A stretch of 64,000 nt of DNA from Puniceicoccaceae bacterium (GTDB lineage: Bacteria > Verrucomicrobiota > Verrucomicrobiia > Opitutales > Coraliomargaritaceae). Location: positions 24,688-88,687 of the forward strand of contig PBYS01000035.1 of assembly GCA_002729725.1 (NCBI GenBank), read 5' to 3'. A program made the translations under genes and the position numbers. Below, in pieces: positions 28,232-37,321 of the stretch (position 1 is the stretch's first letter; each line of letters opens with the position of its first letter). The notes under the pieces were generated by a model. That model ran no database searches, had not been told where the DNA came from, and saw only the letters and a program-made list of their open reading frames with translations.

Positions 28232-29245
28232 TCAGGAGTGTAGCTTCTCTGCGTATGCTTTCGCAAAATAAGTCAAAATCATGTCCGCACCCGCACGGCG
28301 AATCGCTAGCAGCGACTCATCGCGGCAACGCTCCAAGTCCAGCCAACCCCTTTCCGCCGCCGCCATGATTTGCGCGTATTCCCCCGACACTTGATAAGCC
28401 GCCAAAGGCAACTCTGTCTCTTCGCGCACCTCACGAATAATGTCGAGATACGGTCCCGCAGGCTTCACCATCAGCACATCGGCGCCCTCTTCTTCGTCCA
28501 AAGCCACTTCCACCAAAGCTTCCCGTCGGTTCGCGGGGTTGAGCTGGTAGGTACGCTTGTCTAAATGATGGGTGCCCGCGCTACTCGCACTGCCCACCGC
28601 ATCACGGAAGGGACCATAAAACGCAGAAGCGAATTTAGCCGAATAAGCCATAATCGCGGTTTTTTCAAAACCATTGCCATCCAGTGCAGAACGAATCGCC
28701 CCCACGCGCCCGTCCATCATATCCGAAGGTGCCACCATATCGACGCCGGCCTCTGCAGCCAAAACCGCCATTTCGGCCAGCACTTCAACCGTGGCATCAT
28801 TAGCCAAATCCTGCGCCCCCGCATCCCACAAACCATCGTGGCCATGCACGGTGTAAGGATCCAAGGCTAGATCCGTAATCACAGTCAACTCCGGCACCGC
28901 CGTTTTAATTGCGCGAATCGCACGTAAGACCAATGTATCGGGGTTCAATGCTTCACGCCCATCGTCGGACTTCAAACGATCTTCCAACTTCGGAAACAGG
29001 GCCACTCCTGAAATACCCAAGGCCTGCAGCTCGCGACATTCCTCGATTAAATCTGGAATCGAAAGCCGTGAAACTCCCGGCATCGAGCCAATCGGCTCTG
29101 GTGCGCACTCCCCATCGATCACAAAGACCGGCTGGATTAAATGCTGCGGTAAGACCTCAGTCTCGCAAGCCAAGGCACGCAAGGAAGCTGTCCGACGCAT
29201 ACGGCGTGGACGACGAGTCAAGTCGAGTTTATAACTTTCAGACAT
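28232..29245 (-). CDS. hemB: Delta-aminolevulinic acid dehydratase (porphobilinogen synthase)
   Basis: 337 residues from ATG 29245 (MSESYKLDLTRRPRRMRR); ATG 29254 or the upstream start at 29290 are alternatives. Joins two ALA molecules to porphobilinogen in haem synthesis. Schiff-base lysines lie in YSAKFASAFYGPFRDA and LMVKPAGPYLDI. The metal site reads DLALDPYTVHGHDG where zinc enzymes have three Cys (DVCLCEYTSHGHCG), so this is the Asp-rich, magnesium-type variant. Confidence 0.96.
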   Translation of the reverse strand: MSESYKLDLTRRPRRMRRTASLRALACETEVLPQHLIQPVFVIDGECAPEPIGSMPGVSRLSIPDLIEECRELQALGISGVALFPKLEDRLKSDDGREALNPDTLVLRAIRAIKTAVPELTVITDLALDPYTVHGHDGLWDAGAQDLANDATVEVLAEMAVLAAEAGVDMVAPSDMMDGRVGAIRSALDGNGFEKTAIMAYSAKFASAFYGPFRDAVGSASSAGTHHLDKRTYQLNPANRREALVEVALDEEEGADVLMVKPAGPYLDIIREVREETELPLAAYQVSGEYAQIMAAAERGWLDLERCRDESLLAIRRAGADMILTYFAKAYAEKLHS

Positions 29246-29395
29246 AGTCGCCATACAAGCAAAGACTCGACGCGTCACAAGCCCATACAAGTGAGCAGCT
29301 ATTTTTTGATAGCAGCAATGACTGAGATCTCAACCAGCAGCTCTGCACGGGCCACCTATACCATTGATCTCTTCCTCAAAAAAACACTTACATAA

Positions 29396-29424
29396 ATGCA
29401 CATGTGTTATTTTACACATATATT
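29396..29424. promoter_or_regulatory. Possible ArsR-type operator and -10 element upstream of the permease
   Basis: AT-rich stretch with inverted arms ATGTGT (29402-29407) and ACACAT (29414-29419), an overlapping 8-base palindrome CACATGTG (29399-29406), and a TATATT -10-like hexamer at 29419-29424, 33 bases before the permease ATG. Placement suits repression by the ArsR-family protein encoded in the same unit; this is inference. Confidence 0.4.
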
Positions 29425-29457
29425 CTTCAATAGACACAGACATTGAACTTGAATTTT

Positions 29458-30453
29458 ATGAATACTGAAAAACTCACTATCGCGCTAAATGAATTTATTC
29501 ATGTTGGCGGAGCACTCGTGATCGTGATCGCGGTCGTCTCCGTTTTGACAGGATTTATGCGGGAGTACATCCCACAGGATAAGCTGCAAAAGAAGCTCAC
29601 TAAGCATGAGAAATATGGTCCGCTCTTGGGCGCTTTTCTCGGCATGTTGACTCCCTTCTGCAGCGCCTCGGTGGTTCCTGTCACCATGGGCATGGCTAGC
29701 ATGGGTGTCTCACTTGGCACAGTCTTAAGCTTCTTAATCTCGGCACCGCTGTGCAATTTCATCGTGGTAGCGATGGTCTACGCAGTCTTCGGGCTCAAGC
29801 TAACAGCTAGTTATTTTGTGATCACCTTCACAGCTGCGATTTTCGGAGGCTGGTTCATCACTAAAACACCTTGGAGAAATGAAATCAGACGCGGCGAAGA
29901 GCTTGAAGGCAAACAAGCCAGCTCTTGCTGCGCGGCGACCAGTTCTTGCTGCGGCGAACCAGAACCCGTGGAGCCCGTATCTGTCTGCGACGCGATGACT
30001 GGCCCCTGCTGCCCCGAAGTCGCGCCCACCGAGACTGCGGCACCGAGCAAACCTAAGCTCTCGTTGCTGTTTGCATGGGCGCTCTTCAAGAAAATCATTC
30101 CTTATGTATTACTGGGGGCCTTGATCAGTGGGGTATCCGCAGCCTACCTCTCCGCGGAAATCGTCGAGAAGTATGTAGGCGGCGACAGCCTACTCTCGAT
30201 CTTCATTGCCGCCATCATCGGCGTGCCCGTCTACCTCCGCATCGAGATGGCAGTGCCATTATTGAAGGTATTGATTGCTAAGGGCATGGGGATGGGCCCG
30301 GCCATTGCACTTATCATCGGTGGCACTGGAGCCAGCCTACCAGAGATTGCACTCGTCTCCTCGGTGCTCAAGCCCAAGGCCGTCATCGCCTTCGTGCTGA
30401 TCGTGCTCAGCACCGCAGTGGTAGGAGGCATCATGATGCAGTTTATCCTCTAA
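29458..30453 (+). CDS. ArsP-like permease (COG0701/DUF318) with cysteine-pair loop
   Basis: 331 residues from ATG 29458 (a TTG at 29443 would add 5). Two sets of about four membrane helices flank a cytoplasmic loop. Each half has the family signature: TPFCSASVVP near residue 68 and GGTGASLPEIALVSSVLKPK near 280. The loop (about 153-195) is rich in paired Cys: SSCCAATSSCCGE and CDAMTGPCCPEV, seven cysteines in under 30 residues, suggesting soft-metal or metalloid binding. Family members such as ArsP export methylated or organic arsenicals; others have unknown substrates. An ArsR-type regulator two genes downstream supports a metal/metalloid role. Confidence 0.85.
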   Translation: MNTEKLTIALNEFIHVGGALVIVIAVVSVLTGFMREYIPQDKLQKKLTKHEKYGPLLGAFLGMLTPFCSASVVPVTMGMASMGVSLGTVLSFLISAPLCNFIVVAMVYAVFGLKLTASYFVITFTAAIFGGWFITKTPWRNEIRRGEELEGKQASSCCAATSSCCGEPEPVEPVSVCDAMTGPCCPEVAPTETAAPSKPKLSLLFAWALFKKIIPYVLLGALISGVSAAYLSAEIVEKYVGGDSLLSIFIAAIIGVPVYLRIEMAVPLLKVLIAKGMGMGPAIALIIGGTGASLPEIALVSSVLKPKAVIAFVLIVLSTAVVGGIMMQFIL

Positions 30454-30592
30454 ATCCAAGCATTACAGCCGTATGAAAACACCACCGCCGCAGCGAAGCA
30501 GTATCCTAGCTAGAAGCCTATCGCGGATGAGTGAACTCTGCGCCTACAAACACCTATACCGCACGCTCTCCACCCTAGTTCGGGGTGGAGAG

Positions 30593-30775
30593 ATGACGGA
30601 ACCCGTTCGAGCGGGGCGCAATATCGCCTTACTCGGAATATTCTGTCCGATTTTCTGGTTTGCCTTGTTTTCTGGCGCCAACGCTTCCACACTTAAGCTG
30701 CATGCGGCGCATTCAGGTATCGTTTTTCTGACGGGATTGACGATCCTGATGATCGGACTCATAAAGAAAGAATAG
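30593..30775 (+). CDS. Small two-helix membrane protein in the ars-like unit
   Basis: 60 residues. The ATG at 30593 is preceded at 5-6 bases by GGTGGAG, a strong ribosome site, which decides this start over the in-frame ATG at 30473 (100 residues). It has two hydrophobic helices (NIALLGIFCPIFWFALFSG and SGIVFLTGLTILMIGLI) joined by a short STLKLHAAH loop and ends in KKE. Family not recognised. It sits between the permease and the ArsR gene, 4 bases before the latter, so a role as an accessory membrane component is inferred. Confidence 0.6.
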   Translation: MTEPVRAGRNIALLGIFCPIFWFALFSGANASTLKLHAAHSGIVFLTGLTILMIGLIKKE

Positions 30776-30779
30776 TGAA

Positions 30780-31175
30780 ATGAACGAAGCATACATCGAC
30801 GCCCTCAAAGCCTTGGCCGAACCCCACCGTCTGCGACTATTCTGGCTACTCATTCATGTCGACCAGTGCATCACTGTGGCCGAAGCAATGGATGTTACCG
30901 GCGACAGCCAATACAACGCCTCGCGCAATCTTAAGATCCTCTACAAGGCAAATCTGCTGGCGCAACACAAGTCGGGTAAATGGGTCTACTACACGCTCGC
31001 CGAGCAAGACCTGCCCCATTGGAAGGCTTTGGTCGAATCAGTGCGCAGCATAGCTGCCGAAGAATTTGCCGATGTGGCCGCCCGCTGTAAGGCTCGCCTA
31101 GCGATGCGTGTAGATGGTGAATGCGTCGTCGGTGCCAATAGCGACGAGTGGCTGCAAACTAAGTTTGAATCATAA
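30780..31175 (+). CDS. ArsR/SmtB-family transcriptional repressor
   Basis: 131 residues. Winged helix: ALKALAEPHRLRLFWLL, recognition region QYNASRNLKILYKANLLAQHKSGKWVYYTLAEQDLPHW. The classical ELCVCDL metal site is absent; candidate ligands are C29 or so in DQCITV and two cysteines in the C-terminal extension (ARCKARLAMRVDGECVVG). It probably represses its own unit and is released by a thiophilic ion. The last 35 residues are longer than usual for the family. Confidence 0.9.
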   Translation: MNEAYIDALKALAEPHRLRLFWLLIHVDQCITVAEAMDVTGDSQYNASRNLKILYKANLLAQHKSGKWVYYTLAEQDLPHWKALVESVRSIAAEEFADVAARCKARLAMRVDGECVVGANSDEWLQTKFES

Positions 31176-31230
31176 AGCTTCGCGCTCGATCGACGCTCGG
31201 ATGCGGCACGCCCTTGTAAGCCCTGCAAAA

Positions 31231-32316
31231 CTAGCGCTCTTTTTTCTTACTGTATTTCTCTCCCTTTGATTTGAGCTCTCGTCGATTGCGACGACCGATC
31301 GTGATCTGATGCTTCTTTTTGCGCCGATTCAAACGCTCGAGTTCGAAGTCCAATTTCAGATAATTAATAAAGCGCTCTTTGCTCAGCTTCCCCTCGGCTA
31401 TCGCAGCCTGCACGGCACAGCCCTTGTCCGCGCCATGCTTACAATCATTAAATTTGCACTGTGCCGCAATCGCATCAAAGTCTGCAAAGCTAGCCTTCAA
31501 GCTCTTGGCATCCGTCCACATGTGGACCTCGCGAATGCCAGGATTATCAATCAACATGCCACCGCGTCGCAAGCAGAGCATCTCACGGGCCGTCGTGGTA
31601 TGCGTCCCTTTGCCAGTCACTGCATTGACATCGCCCGTCCATAGCCAGTCCTGACCAATTAACTGATTGATCAAAGACGACTTCCCCACGCCACTGGAAC
31701 CAATCAATGCAATCGTCACACCGGCTTGCAAATAATGCTCAATCGCAGCCACCCCTGAACGATCGACTGCGGAAGTAATCACCACTTCAACATCGGGGCT
31801 CAAGGCACGTAAGGCCGCGGCCGCCTGTTGATTGGCCTCATCCGAATGCAGGTCAGCCTTATTAATCAAGGCGACGGAACGTGCACCACTACGCTGCATT
31901 AGTTCAAAATAGCGCTCCATGCGACGCTCGTTAAAATCCTGACCCGCATCTGTCACCACAAAGACCACATCGACATTGGCAGCGATCACTTGCTCCTCGG
32001 TGCCCTTGCCGGGCGCTTTACGAGAGAGGCAGGTCTGCCGATCCAGCCGCGCACGAATCACGGCCTCATATTCATTCTCATCTGCGCCCATTTCCAAGGC
32101 CACCCAATCTCCCACAGAAGGGAGCGCGGCATCGGTTTCGACAGCATGATACACACTGCCCCCCAGAGATACTTCAATCTCGTCGCCTCCCTCAAGCACG
32201 GCGCCATAAGAGATTTTATTGTCTCGTATCAAACGCGCAGGCACCCAGCCCTGCTTTGAGCAGTCTGCAAATTCCGCCGCAAAGCGGTCGTTCCATCCTA
32301 GGTCTTCAAGTGTCAT
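31231..32316 (-). CDS. rsgA: Small ribosomal subunit biogenesis GTPase RsgA
   Basis: 361 residues. Circularly permuted GTPase: G4 NKAD precedes G1 GSSGVGKSS and G3 DNPG. N-terminal OB-like domain, C-terminal zinc knuckle CKFNDCKHGADKGC. Promotes late 30S assembly (YjeQ). Ends in a very basic tail (RRKKKHQITIGRRNRRELKSKGEKYSKKKER) that probably contacts rRNA and resembles verrucomicrobial/other long forms. Confidence 0.95.
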   Translation of the reverse strand: MTLEDLGWNDRFAAEFADCSKQGWVPARLIRDNKISYGAVLEGGDEIEVSLGGSVYHAVETDAALPSVGDWVALEMGADENEYEAVIRARLDRQTCLSRKAPGKGTEEQVIAANVDVVFVVTDAGQDFNERRMERYFELMQRSGARSVALINKADLHSDEANQQAAAALRALSPDVEVVITSAVDRSGVAAIEHYLQAGVTIALIGSSGVGKSSLINQLIGQDWLWTGDVNAVTGKGTHTTTAREMLCLRRGGMLIDNPGIREVHMWTDAKSLKASFADFDAIAAQCKFNDCKHGADKGCAVQAAIAEGKLSKERFINYLKLDFELERLNRRKKKHQITIGRRNRRELKSKGEKYSKKKER

Positions 32317-32367
32317 TTTGGCGAAATGCTAGGCGCTTTCAATCGAAGCACAAACTTTCAATTCAAG

Positions 32368-33465
32368 CTAACTCAAGCAGCGAACCGCTAACTCACGGCA
32401 CACTTCTTCCTGCTCATTGGGCCGCTCAATGATGGCCTCAAAGGCCTCTGTAAAGGCAATCTGAAAATCGATCAACTTCTTGAGCGGCACTTTCGATGCC
32501 GTCTCTGCCAGACGCCCTAAATACCAGGGGTTTTGCGAAAACACATTGAGATTACTCTTTTCCTCGGTGGCCCCAAAATGCTCCCCGTAAGTGCTGGCCG
32601 CGGCTTCGAGATCGTGCTTCGAGATGCCGCGCGCGCCCAGCCGAATAGCCCCCGCATCCAACAAGACTCGCAACTGGATCAAGAGTCGGTTGCGCGACTG
32701 CAAGCTGCCCAATAACGGGCGCGATTCACTCACTGTAAAAAAGTGGCGGCGCAAGGCCTCCAACGTCCACGAGAGCTTGAGCGAATAAAATGCATCGGCC
32801 GCCTCAAAAAAGTCGGCATCGCCGAAATTCGGCACCAGATCGGTCACCAAGCGCTCGCTGATAGGTTCTGATTCGGAGCCAACAAAAGTCAGTAGCTTGC
32901 GCGTCTCGGCCACAATTAAGCGGGTATTTCCATTCACTTTGCCAACCAGCAAATCAATGGCTCCACGGCTGATGGTGACGCCTGCCTTCTCGCACTCTTC
33001 GCTGATGAGTGCTGCGCAGGTCTGAGCGGCATTTTTGCCGCCGGTAATCGCGGTGAAATCAGATTTCTTCTGGCACCACTTGAAAAAGCTGCGCCGCTTA
33101 TCGACGGGTTGCGCGGTGATCAGCACCCCAACAGTGGTGGGGTCCAACCACTCCAGCACTTCTTTCAAATTCTCTAATAAATCCAAGGTGCCCTGCGCGC
33201 GCCCGGTCGGACTATCCGCCAGAAAATTGACATCCTTAAGCCACACCACCTTGCGCTCACCAAAGAGCGAGAGCGTCTGCACCGCACTGGTGAAGCGATT
33301 CAGTGCAGATTCCACCTCAGACACATTAGAGGCACGCCCATCCACCACCTCCTTGGAGAGATCGTCTGAGAGGTCTTGCGTTTGCTCGCTGAACCAAGCC
33401 TTACCCTTTTCTGAAACCAGGTAATCGTCTTCTCCGCAGATAAATGTAAATGGCTTGGCTGACAT
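32368..33465 (-). CDS. holA: DNA polymerase III delta subunit
   Basis: 365 residues from ATG 33465 (MSAKPFTFICGEDDYLV); the frame opens at 33525. Delta subunit of the clamp loader, which opens the beta clamp. Domain I starts FICGEDDYLVSEKG and contains VVWLKDVNFL; a delta-C-type helical domain follows (RLIVAETRKLLTFVG, RNRLLIQLRVLLDAGAI). No Walker motif, as normal for delta. Confidence 0.88.
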   Translation of the reverse strand: MSAKPFTFICGEDDYLVSEKGKAWFSEQTQDLSDDLSKEVVDGRASNVSEVESALNRFTSAVQTLSLFGERKVVWLKDVNFLADSPTGRAQGTLDLLENLKEVLEWLDPTTVGVLITAQPVDKRRSFFKWCQKKSDFTAITGGKNAAQTCAALISEECEKAGVTISRGAIDLLVGKVNGNTRLIVAETRKLLTFVGSESEPISERLVTDLVPNFGDADFFEAADAFYSLKLSWTLEALRRHFFTVSESRPLLGSLQSRNRLLIQLRVLLDAGAIRLGARGISKHDLEAAASTYGEHFGATEEKSNLNVFSQNPWYLGRLAETASKVPLKKLIDFQIAFTEAFEAIIERPNEQEEVCRELAVRCLS

Positions 33466-33560
33466 ATGAATCTCCACTCTTAGAAGCCCGAATGAAGAGC
33501 GCAAGACGTAAGCGCCACAGAGCAAAATTGCAGCGAAAATAAGTCTACACTCGCTCGCAA

Positions 33561-34847
33561 TTAATCCTCTCTACCGCAATCGCAGAGAAACTCTTCCATC
33601 TTATATTTGCGCAATTTGCGGCGCACCCAATCCAGCGCTGCATGTACCGCTCGCGCTTTCACGTCGAGCCGCCCACCCGTATAACGGACGGTTTTACACC
33701 AGACCCCGACCGGGGAATGATAGCCGAGGTGAATGGTGCCGACGGGGTTTTGATCATTACCTCCGTCGGGTCCGGCAAAGCCAGTCACGCTGAGGCCATA
33801 ATCTGAAGAAAGTCGCTCCGCAATACCAGAGGCCATGGCGATCGCGCACTCGGGGCTGACAGCTCCGTGTTGCTCGATAATCGACTCAGGCACTCCGACC
33901 TTCGACACTTTGACATCGTTGGCATAGCAAACGACGCCGCCGACAAACATCTTAGAGGCGCCACACAAATTAGTAAATGCATCACACAATAAACCACCGG
34001 TGCAGGATTCCGCAATGGCCAGCGTGCGATCCAATGCGCGCAGCTCATGAAACACGACCCCAGCTAGCGAACAGTGGCCGAAACAGACAAAATCCTCGCC
34101 CAGCAGCAGTCGCGCTTCATGAGCGATCGCTTTAAGTTGCTCGCGATCCAGTGCACGATCGCGCGAACTGAGGCGCACATCCACGATCCCATAATGCACG
34201 CAATACGCCACCGTGAGATCGGGGTGCTCACGCACGATCGGTTGCATCGTTTCTTCCACGGTGGACTCGCCGGAGCCGCAAGTGCGCAACTGAATGTAGG
34301 CCTCTTCATCGCTGAGCACGCCCATGGCTTGCAGCATCGGGATCGCTTGCTTCTCAAACATAGGAGTCAACTCATGCGTAGGTCCGGGCAACATAATCAG
34401 AATTTTGCCATCTGCGCGATAAGCCAAACCTGGCGCGGTGCCCCGCTCATTATGTAGCACCTCCCCCTCGGCAAAGCGGTAGCACTGCTTTAAGTGGTGT
34501 GCTGCCATGCGCCGCCCCAGCACTTTAAAATGAGACAAAATCAAGGCTTCGATCTCTGCATCAAACACGAGTTTCGCGCCCAATGCTTCCGCGATATTTT
34601 CGCGCGTCATATCGTCGGCAGTAGGCCCCAGCCCGCCGGTGGTGATCACAATGTCCGAATGGGCCCACGCATCTAGAAAGGCACGCTTAATCTCAGTGGG
34701 CTCGTCGGTAATCACACGGCTGCGGTGTATGGGTAGGCCATAGCGCGCGAGCTGCGCCCCCAAATAAGTGAGGTGCGAGTTCTCTCGAATTCCGACGAGA
34801 AGTTCGTCTCCAAAGTTGATTACTTCGACAATAGGCATTTTAGACAT
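33561..34847 (-). CDS. cinA: CinA: competence/damage protein with C-terminal nicotinamide-nucleotide amidase
   Basis: 428 residues from ATG 34847 (MSKMPIVEVINFGDELLVG). N-terminal MoaB/MogA-like (COG1058) domain: GDELLVG, TTGGLGPTADDMT, LPGPTHELTPMF. C-terminal PncC amidase: AIAESCTGGLLCDAFTNLCGASKMFVGGVVCYAN and GFAGPDGG. Hydrolyses NMN and ADP-ribose-type by-products in NAD recycling. It is divergent from uvrC with almost no gap. Confidence 0.93.
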   Translation of the reverse strand: MSKMPIVEVINFGDELLVGIRENSHLTYLGAQLARYGLPIHRSRVITDEPTEIKRAFLDAWAHSDIVITTGGLGPTADDMTRENIAEALGAKLVFDAEIEALILSHFKVLGRRMAAHHLKQCYRFAEGEVLHNERGTAPGLAYRADGKILIMLPGPTHELTPMFEKQAIPMLQAMGVLSDEEAYIQLRTCGSGESTVEETMQPIVREHPDLTVAYCVHYGIVDVRLSSRDRALDREQLKAIAHEARLLLGEDFVCFGHCSLAGVVFHELRALDRTLAIAESCTGGLLCDAFTNLCGASKMFVGGVVCYANDVKVSKVGVPESIIEQHGAVSPECAIAMASGIAERLSSDYGLSVTGFAGPDGGNDQNPVGTIHLGYHSPVGVWCKTVRYTGGRLDVKARAVHAALDWVRRKLRKYKMEEFLCDCGRED

Positions 34848-34909
34848 AGTAAGTCTTAGCAATGAGCGCAGCTTGCGCTGAACTGCAACCGCAATCTATA
34901 ATTCCTCCC

Positions 34910-36379
34910 ATGTCCGAAGGATCTAAAGCCCAATTAAAAGAGAAAGTCCGTCGCCTACCGCACAAGCCGGGCGTCTATCAGATGAAAGACCGCATCGGGC
35001 AAATTATCTATGTGGGCAAAGCTAAGGACCTGAAGAAACGAGTCAGCACCTACTTCCAAGCTTCCCGTAAAATGATGGTGGCTCAGCCCAAGGTCCGAGC
35101 AATGCTCGACCTCATTCACGACTTCGAGATCATCATCGTCAAATCCGAGGCCGAGGCGCTGCTGCTGGAGGGGCAGTTAATCAAAAAATACAAGCCGCGC
35201 TACAACACTGACTTCACCGACGACAAGCGCTTCCTACTGGTGCGGATCGATCCGCGCGAGGCCCTGCCCCGATTCCGACTCACGCGCAATCGTACCGATA
35301 GCAACTCCCGCTACTACGGCCCCTTCGCTCACTCCTCACACCTCCGCAAGACACTGGCGGAACTACGTCGACGCTTCGGCATCTTACTCAGCGACGCCTC
35401 CCCGATCCAATTGCCCGACGGCCGCTGGCGACTCTACGACGATGCACGCGCTGAAATCTACGAGCACGACAACGAGATCACCAGCGAGGCCTATGCCGAA
35501 CGGCTCGAAGCTGCCTGCGAATTCCTCGACGGCAAGGCGCGCCAATGGCTGGCCGAGCTAAAGAGCGAAATGCTGGCCGCGGCGGAAGGCCGCCGCTACG
35601 AAGAGGCCGCCGCCCTGCGTGACCGTATCGAAGCCTTGCAACGCACCGCCGATCGCACCCGTAAATTTGAGCGCAACTTACTTGGCACCCACAACCACAG
35701 CCAAGTCGTCAAGCGGCTGCAGGAAAAACTCGCCATTGCGCAGGAGCCCAAACATATGGAGTGCTTCGATATTTCGCATATTTCGGGCAGCTTCTGTGTG
35801 GCCTCGATGGTGGCCTTTAAAGATGGGCAGCCTGACCGCAAAAACTACCGTCGCTTTAAGATCAAGAGCTTCGTGGGCAACGACGATTTTCGCGCCATGG
35901 AAGAAGTCGTGGGGCGCCGCTACCGCCGCCTACATGATGAGGGCAAAGCCTTTCCCGATCTGATCGTCATCGACGGCGGAGCGGGACAAGTCACCGCTGC
36001 GCTCAAAGCCTTCCTCAGCCAAGGGCTCGAACCCCCCGAGCTGATTGGCCTCGCCAAGCGCAACGAAACCGTCATCTACAGCGATGGACGCGAGCCTCTC
36101 AATATCCCGCATCACGACCCCGCCCTGCGACTGTTGCAACACATCCGCGACGAAGCACACCACTTCGCCAATAGTTTCAATGCCGAGTTGCGGAGCAAGC
36201 GCCTAAAGGAATCGATCCTCGACGACTTCAAAGGCCTCGGCAGTCAACGCAAACAGCAACTGCTACAGCACTTCGGCTCACTTGAAAAGCTGCGCAGTGC
36301 TAGCGTGAAACAACTAACACAGGTCGAAGGCATCGGAAAATTAACCGCCGAGCGACTTACGGAATTCCTGAAGGGCTAA
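34910..36379 (+). CDS. uvrC: UvrC excinuclease subunit, short form
   Basis: 489 residues from ATG 34910 (MSEGSKAQLKEK); an ATG at 34862 would add 16 residues. Nucleotide-excision repair nuclease. GIY-YIG domain (PGVYQMKDRIGQIIYVGKAKDL), UVR motif (AAEGRRYEEAAALRDRIEAL), RNase H-like nuclease (MECFDISHISG, LIVIDGGAGQV, RDEAHHFANSF) and terminal helix-hairpin-helix (LGSQRKQQLLQHFG, VEGIGKLTAERLTEFL). About 100 residues normally found between UVR and the RNase H domain are missing; the flow from RIEALQRTADRTRKF to PKHMECFD is open, so it looks like a natural short form. Confidence 0.93.
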   Translation: MSEGSKAQLKEKVRRLPHKPGVYQMKDRIGQIIYVGKAKDLKKRVSTYFQASRKMMVAQPKVRAMLDLIHDFEIIIVKSEAEALLLEGQLIKKYKPRYNTDFTDDKRFLLVRIDPREALPRFRLTRNRTDSNSRYYGPFAHSSHLRKTLAELRRRFGILLSDASPIQLPDGRWRLYDDARAEIYEHDNEITSEAYAERLEAACEFLDGKARQWLAELKSEMLAAAEGRRYEEAAALRDRIEALQRTADRTRKFERNLLGTHNHSQVVKRLQEKLAIAQEPKHMECFDISHISGSFCVASMVAFKDGQPDRKNYRRFKIKSFVGNDDFRAMEEVVGRRYRRLHDEGKAFPDLIVIDGGAGQVTAALKAFLSQGLEPPELIGLAKRNETVIYSDGREPLNIPHHDPALRLLQHIRDEAHHFANSFNAELRSKRLKESILDDFKGLGSQRKQQLLQHFGSLEKLRSASVKQLTQVEGIGKLTAERLTEFLKG

Positions 36380-36384
36380 TTCGG

Positions 36385-36828
36385 CTAAGTATCATCACCC
36401 AAGGCAAAATTCACCGCATCAATGCCAGCCAGCGAGCAGGCATCCATCACTTTCACAATTTGCGCGTGCGACACGGTTTCGGCCGGCGAAATGGTGACAA
36501 TGGCTTCAACTTTATTGGCAGCACTTGCTTCGCGAAAGCGGGTCAACATCGCAGCCAGCTCTTGATAGCGCTGAGCCTCTGGCGCATCGTAGGGATAATC
36601 ATTGACCACAACTTGCCCATCGTCGCGAATCTCAATGATCTGTTCATCGGGCAAATCCAACGGCTCCTCCTGCTCGACCGAGCCTGGTAACTGAAAAGAA
36701 AGATCGGCCTCCTGCTGCTCCATGGTCGATGCCACCATGAAGTAGATCAAAAGCAAAAAGACGACATCGATCATCGGTGCGATCGCGACGCCGACTTTTT
36801 CATCTGCTTTTCTCTTCAGTTTCGCCAT
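36385..36828 (-). CDS. exbD: ExbD/TolR-family protein (second copy)
   Basis: 147 residues. Short basic N-terminus, one membrane helix with the proton-path Asp (APMIDVVFLLLIYFMVAST), then a periplasmic domain (EIRDDGQVVVNDYPYDA...AIVTISPAETVSHAQIVKVMDACSLAGIDAVNFAL). Works with an ExbB/TolQ ring to energise TonB or Tol. It follows the other exbD by 5 bases. No exbB/tolQ or tonB lies next to the pair. Confidence 0.92.
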   Translation of the reverse strand: MAKLKRKADEKVGVAIAPMIDVVFLLLIYFMVASTMEQQEADLSFQLPGSVEQEEPLDLPDEQIIEIRDDGQVVVNDYPYDAPEAQRYQELAAMLTRFREASAANKVEAIVTISPAETVSHAQIVKVMDACSLAGIDAVNFALGDDT

Positions 36829-36833
36829 ACTGC

Positions 36834-37253
36834 TTATTGCATTTGATAGGTTGCATAGATCACCTCATAGGCACCCACTTCGGCACAGGCTTGCAGCACC
36901 TTCTTAATTTCACGATAGGCGGTCGCCTCATCCGCACGCAGGTGAATGCGCAACTCAGGATTCGCCTCCAATGAGGCCTTCATTTGCCCCTGCATATCAC
37001 TCAAGGATACTGGCTGAGTGCCTAGATAGATCACACCTTCGGCATCTAGCGAAATCGTCCCGCGATTGGGCAGGTCCTCGGCATCAGGCACATCACTTTG
37101 TGCGGACTCTGGCAAATCTAGCTTCTTCGCACGGTCGGCCTGCGCGAGGGTGCTGACCGTCATAAAAAAAACCAGCAGCAAGAAGACCATATCGATCATG
37201 GGCGTCATGGGAAAATCTTCCTCGGGCGACTGACTGGATCTGCGGCGTGCCAT
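36834..37253 (-). CDS. exbD: ExbD/TolR-family protein (first copy)
   Basis: 139 residues. MARRRSSQSPEEDFPMTPMI, helix with Asp (TPMIDMVFLLLVFFMTVST), periplasmic domain ending AEVGAYEVIYATYQMQ. Tandem ExbD genes of different sequence are common in PVC bacteria and may form a heteromer. Same strand and probably same transcript as the Minf_1886 and thrB genes upstream, after a 68-base gap. Confidence 0.92.
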   Translation of the reverse strand: MARRRSSQSPEEDFPMTPMIDMVFLLLVFFMTVSTLAQADRAKKLDLPESAQSDVPDAEDLPNRGTISLDAEGVIYLGTQPVSLSDMQGQMKASLEANPELRIHLRADEATAYREIKKVLQACAEVGAYEVIYATYQMQ

Positions 37254-37321
37254 TCAAGCAGAAGTTTGCAAGAATCCGCTGCAAGTTAGAAGCTTAATCT
37301 GATTGGCCGCTCCGGAGATTG

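Noticed and set aside
30473..30592. N-terminal extension of the small membrane protein to a 100-residue product
   Set aside because: The strong ribosome site just before 30593 and the non-conserved look of the extension favour the shorter product.
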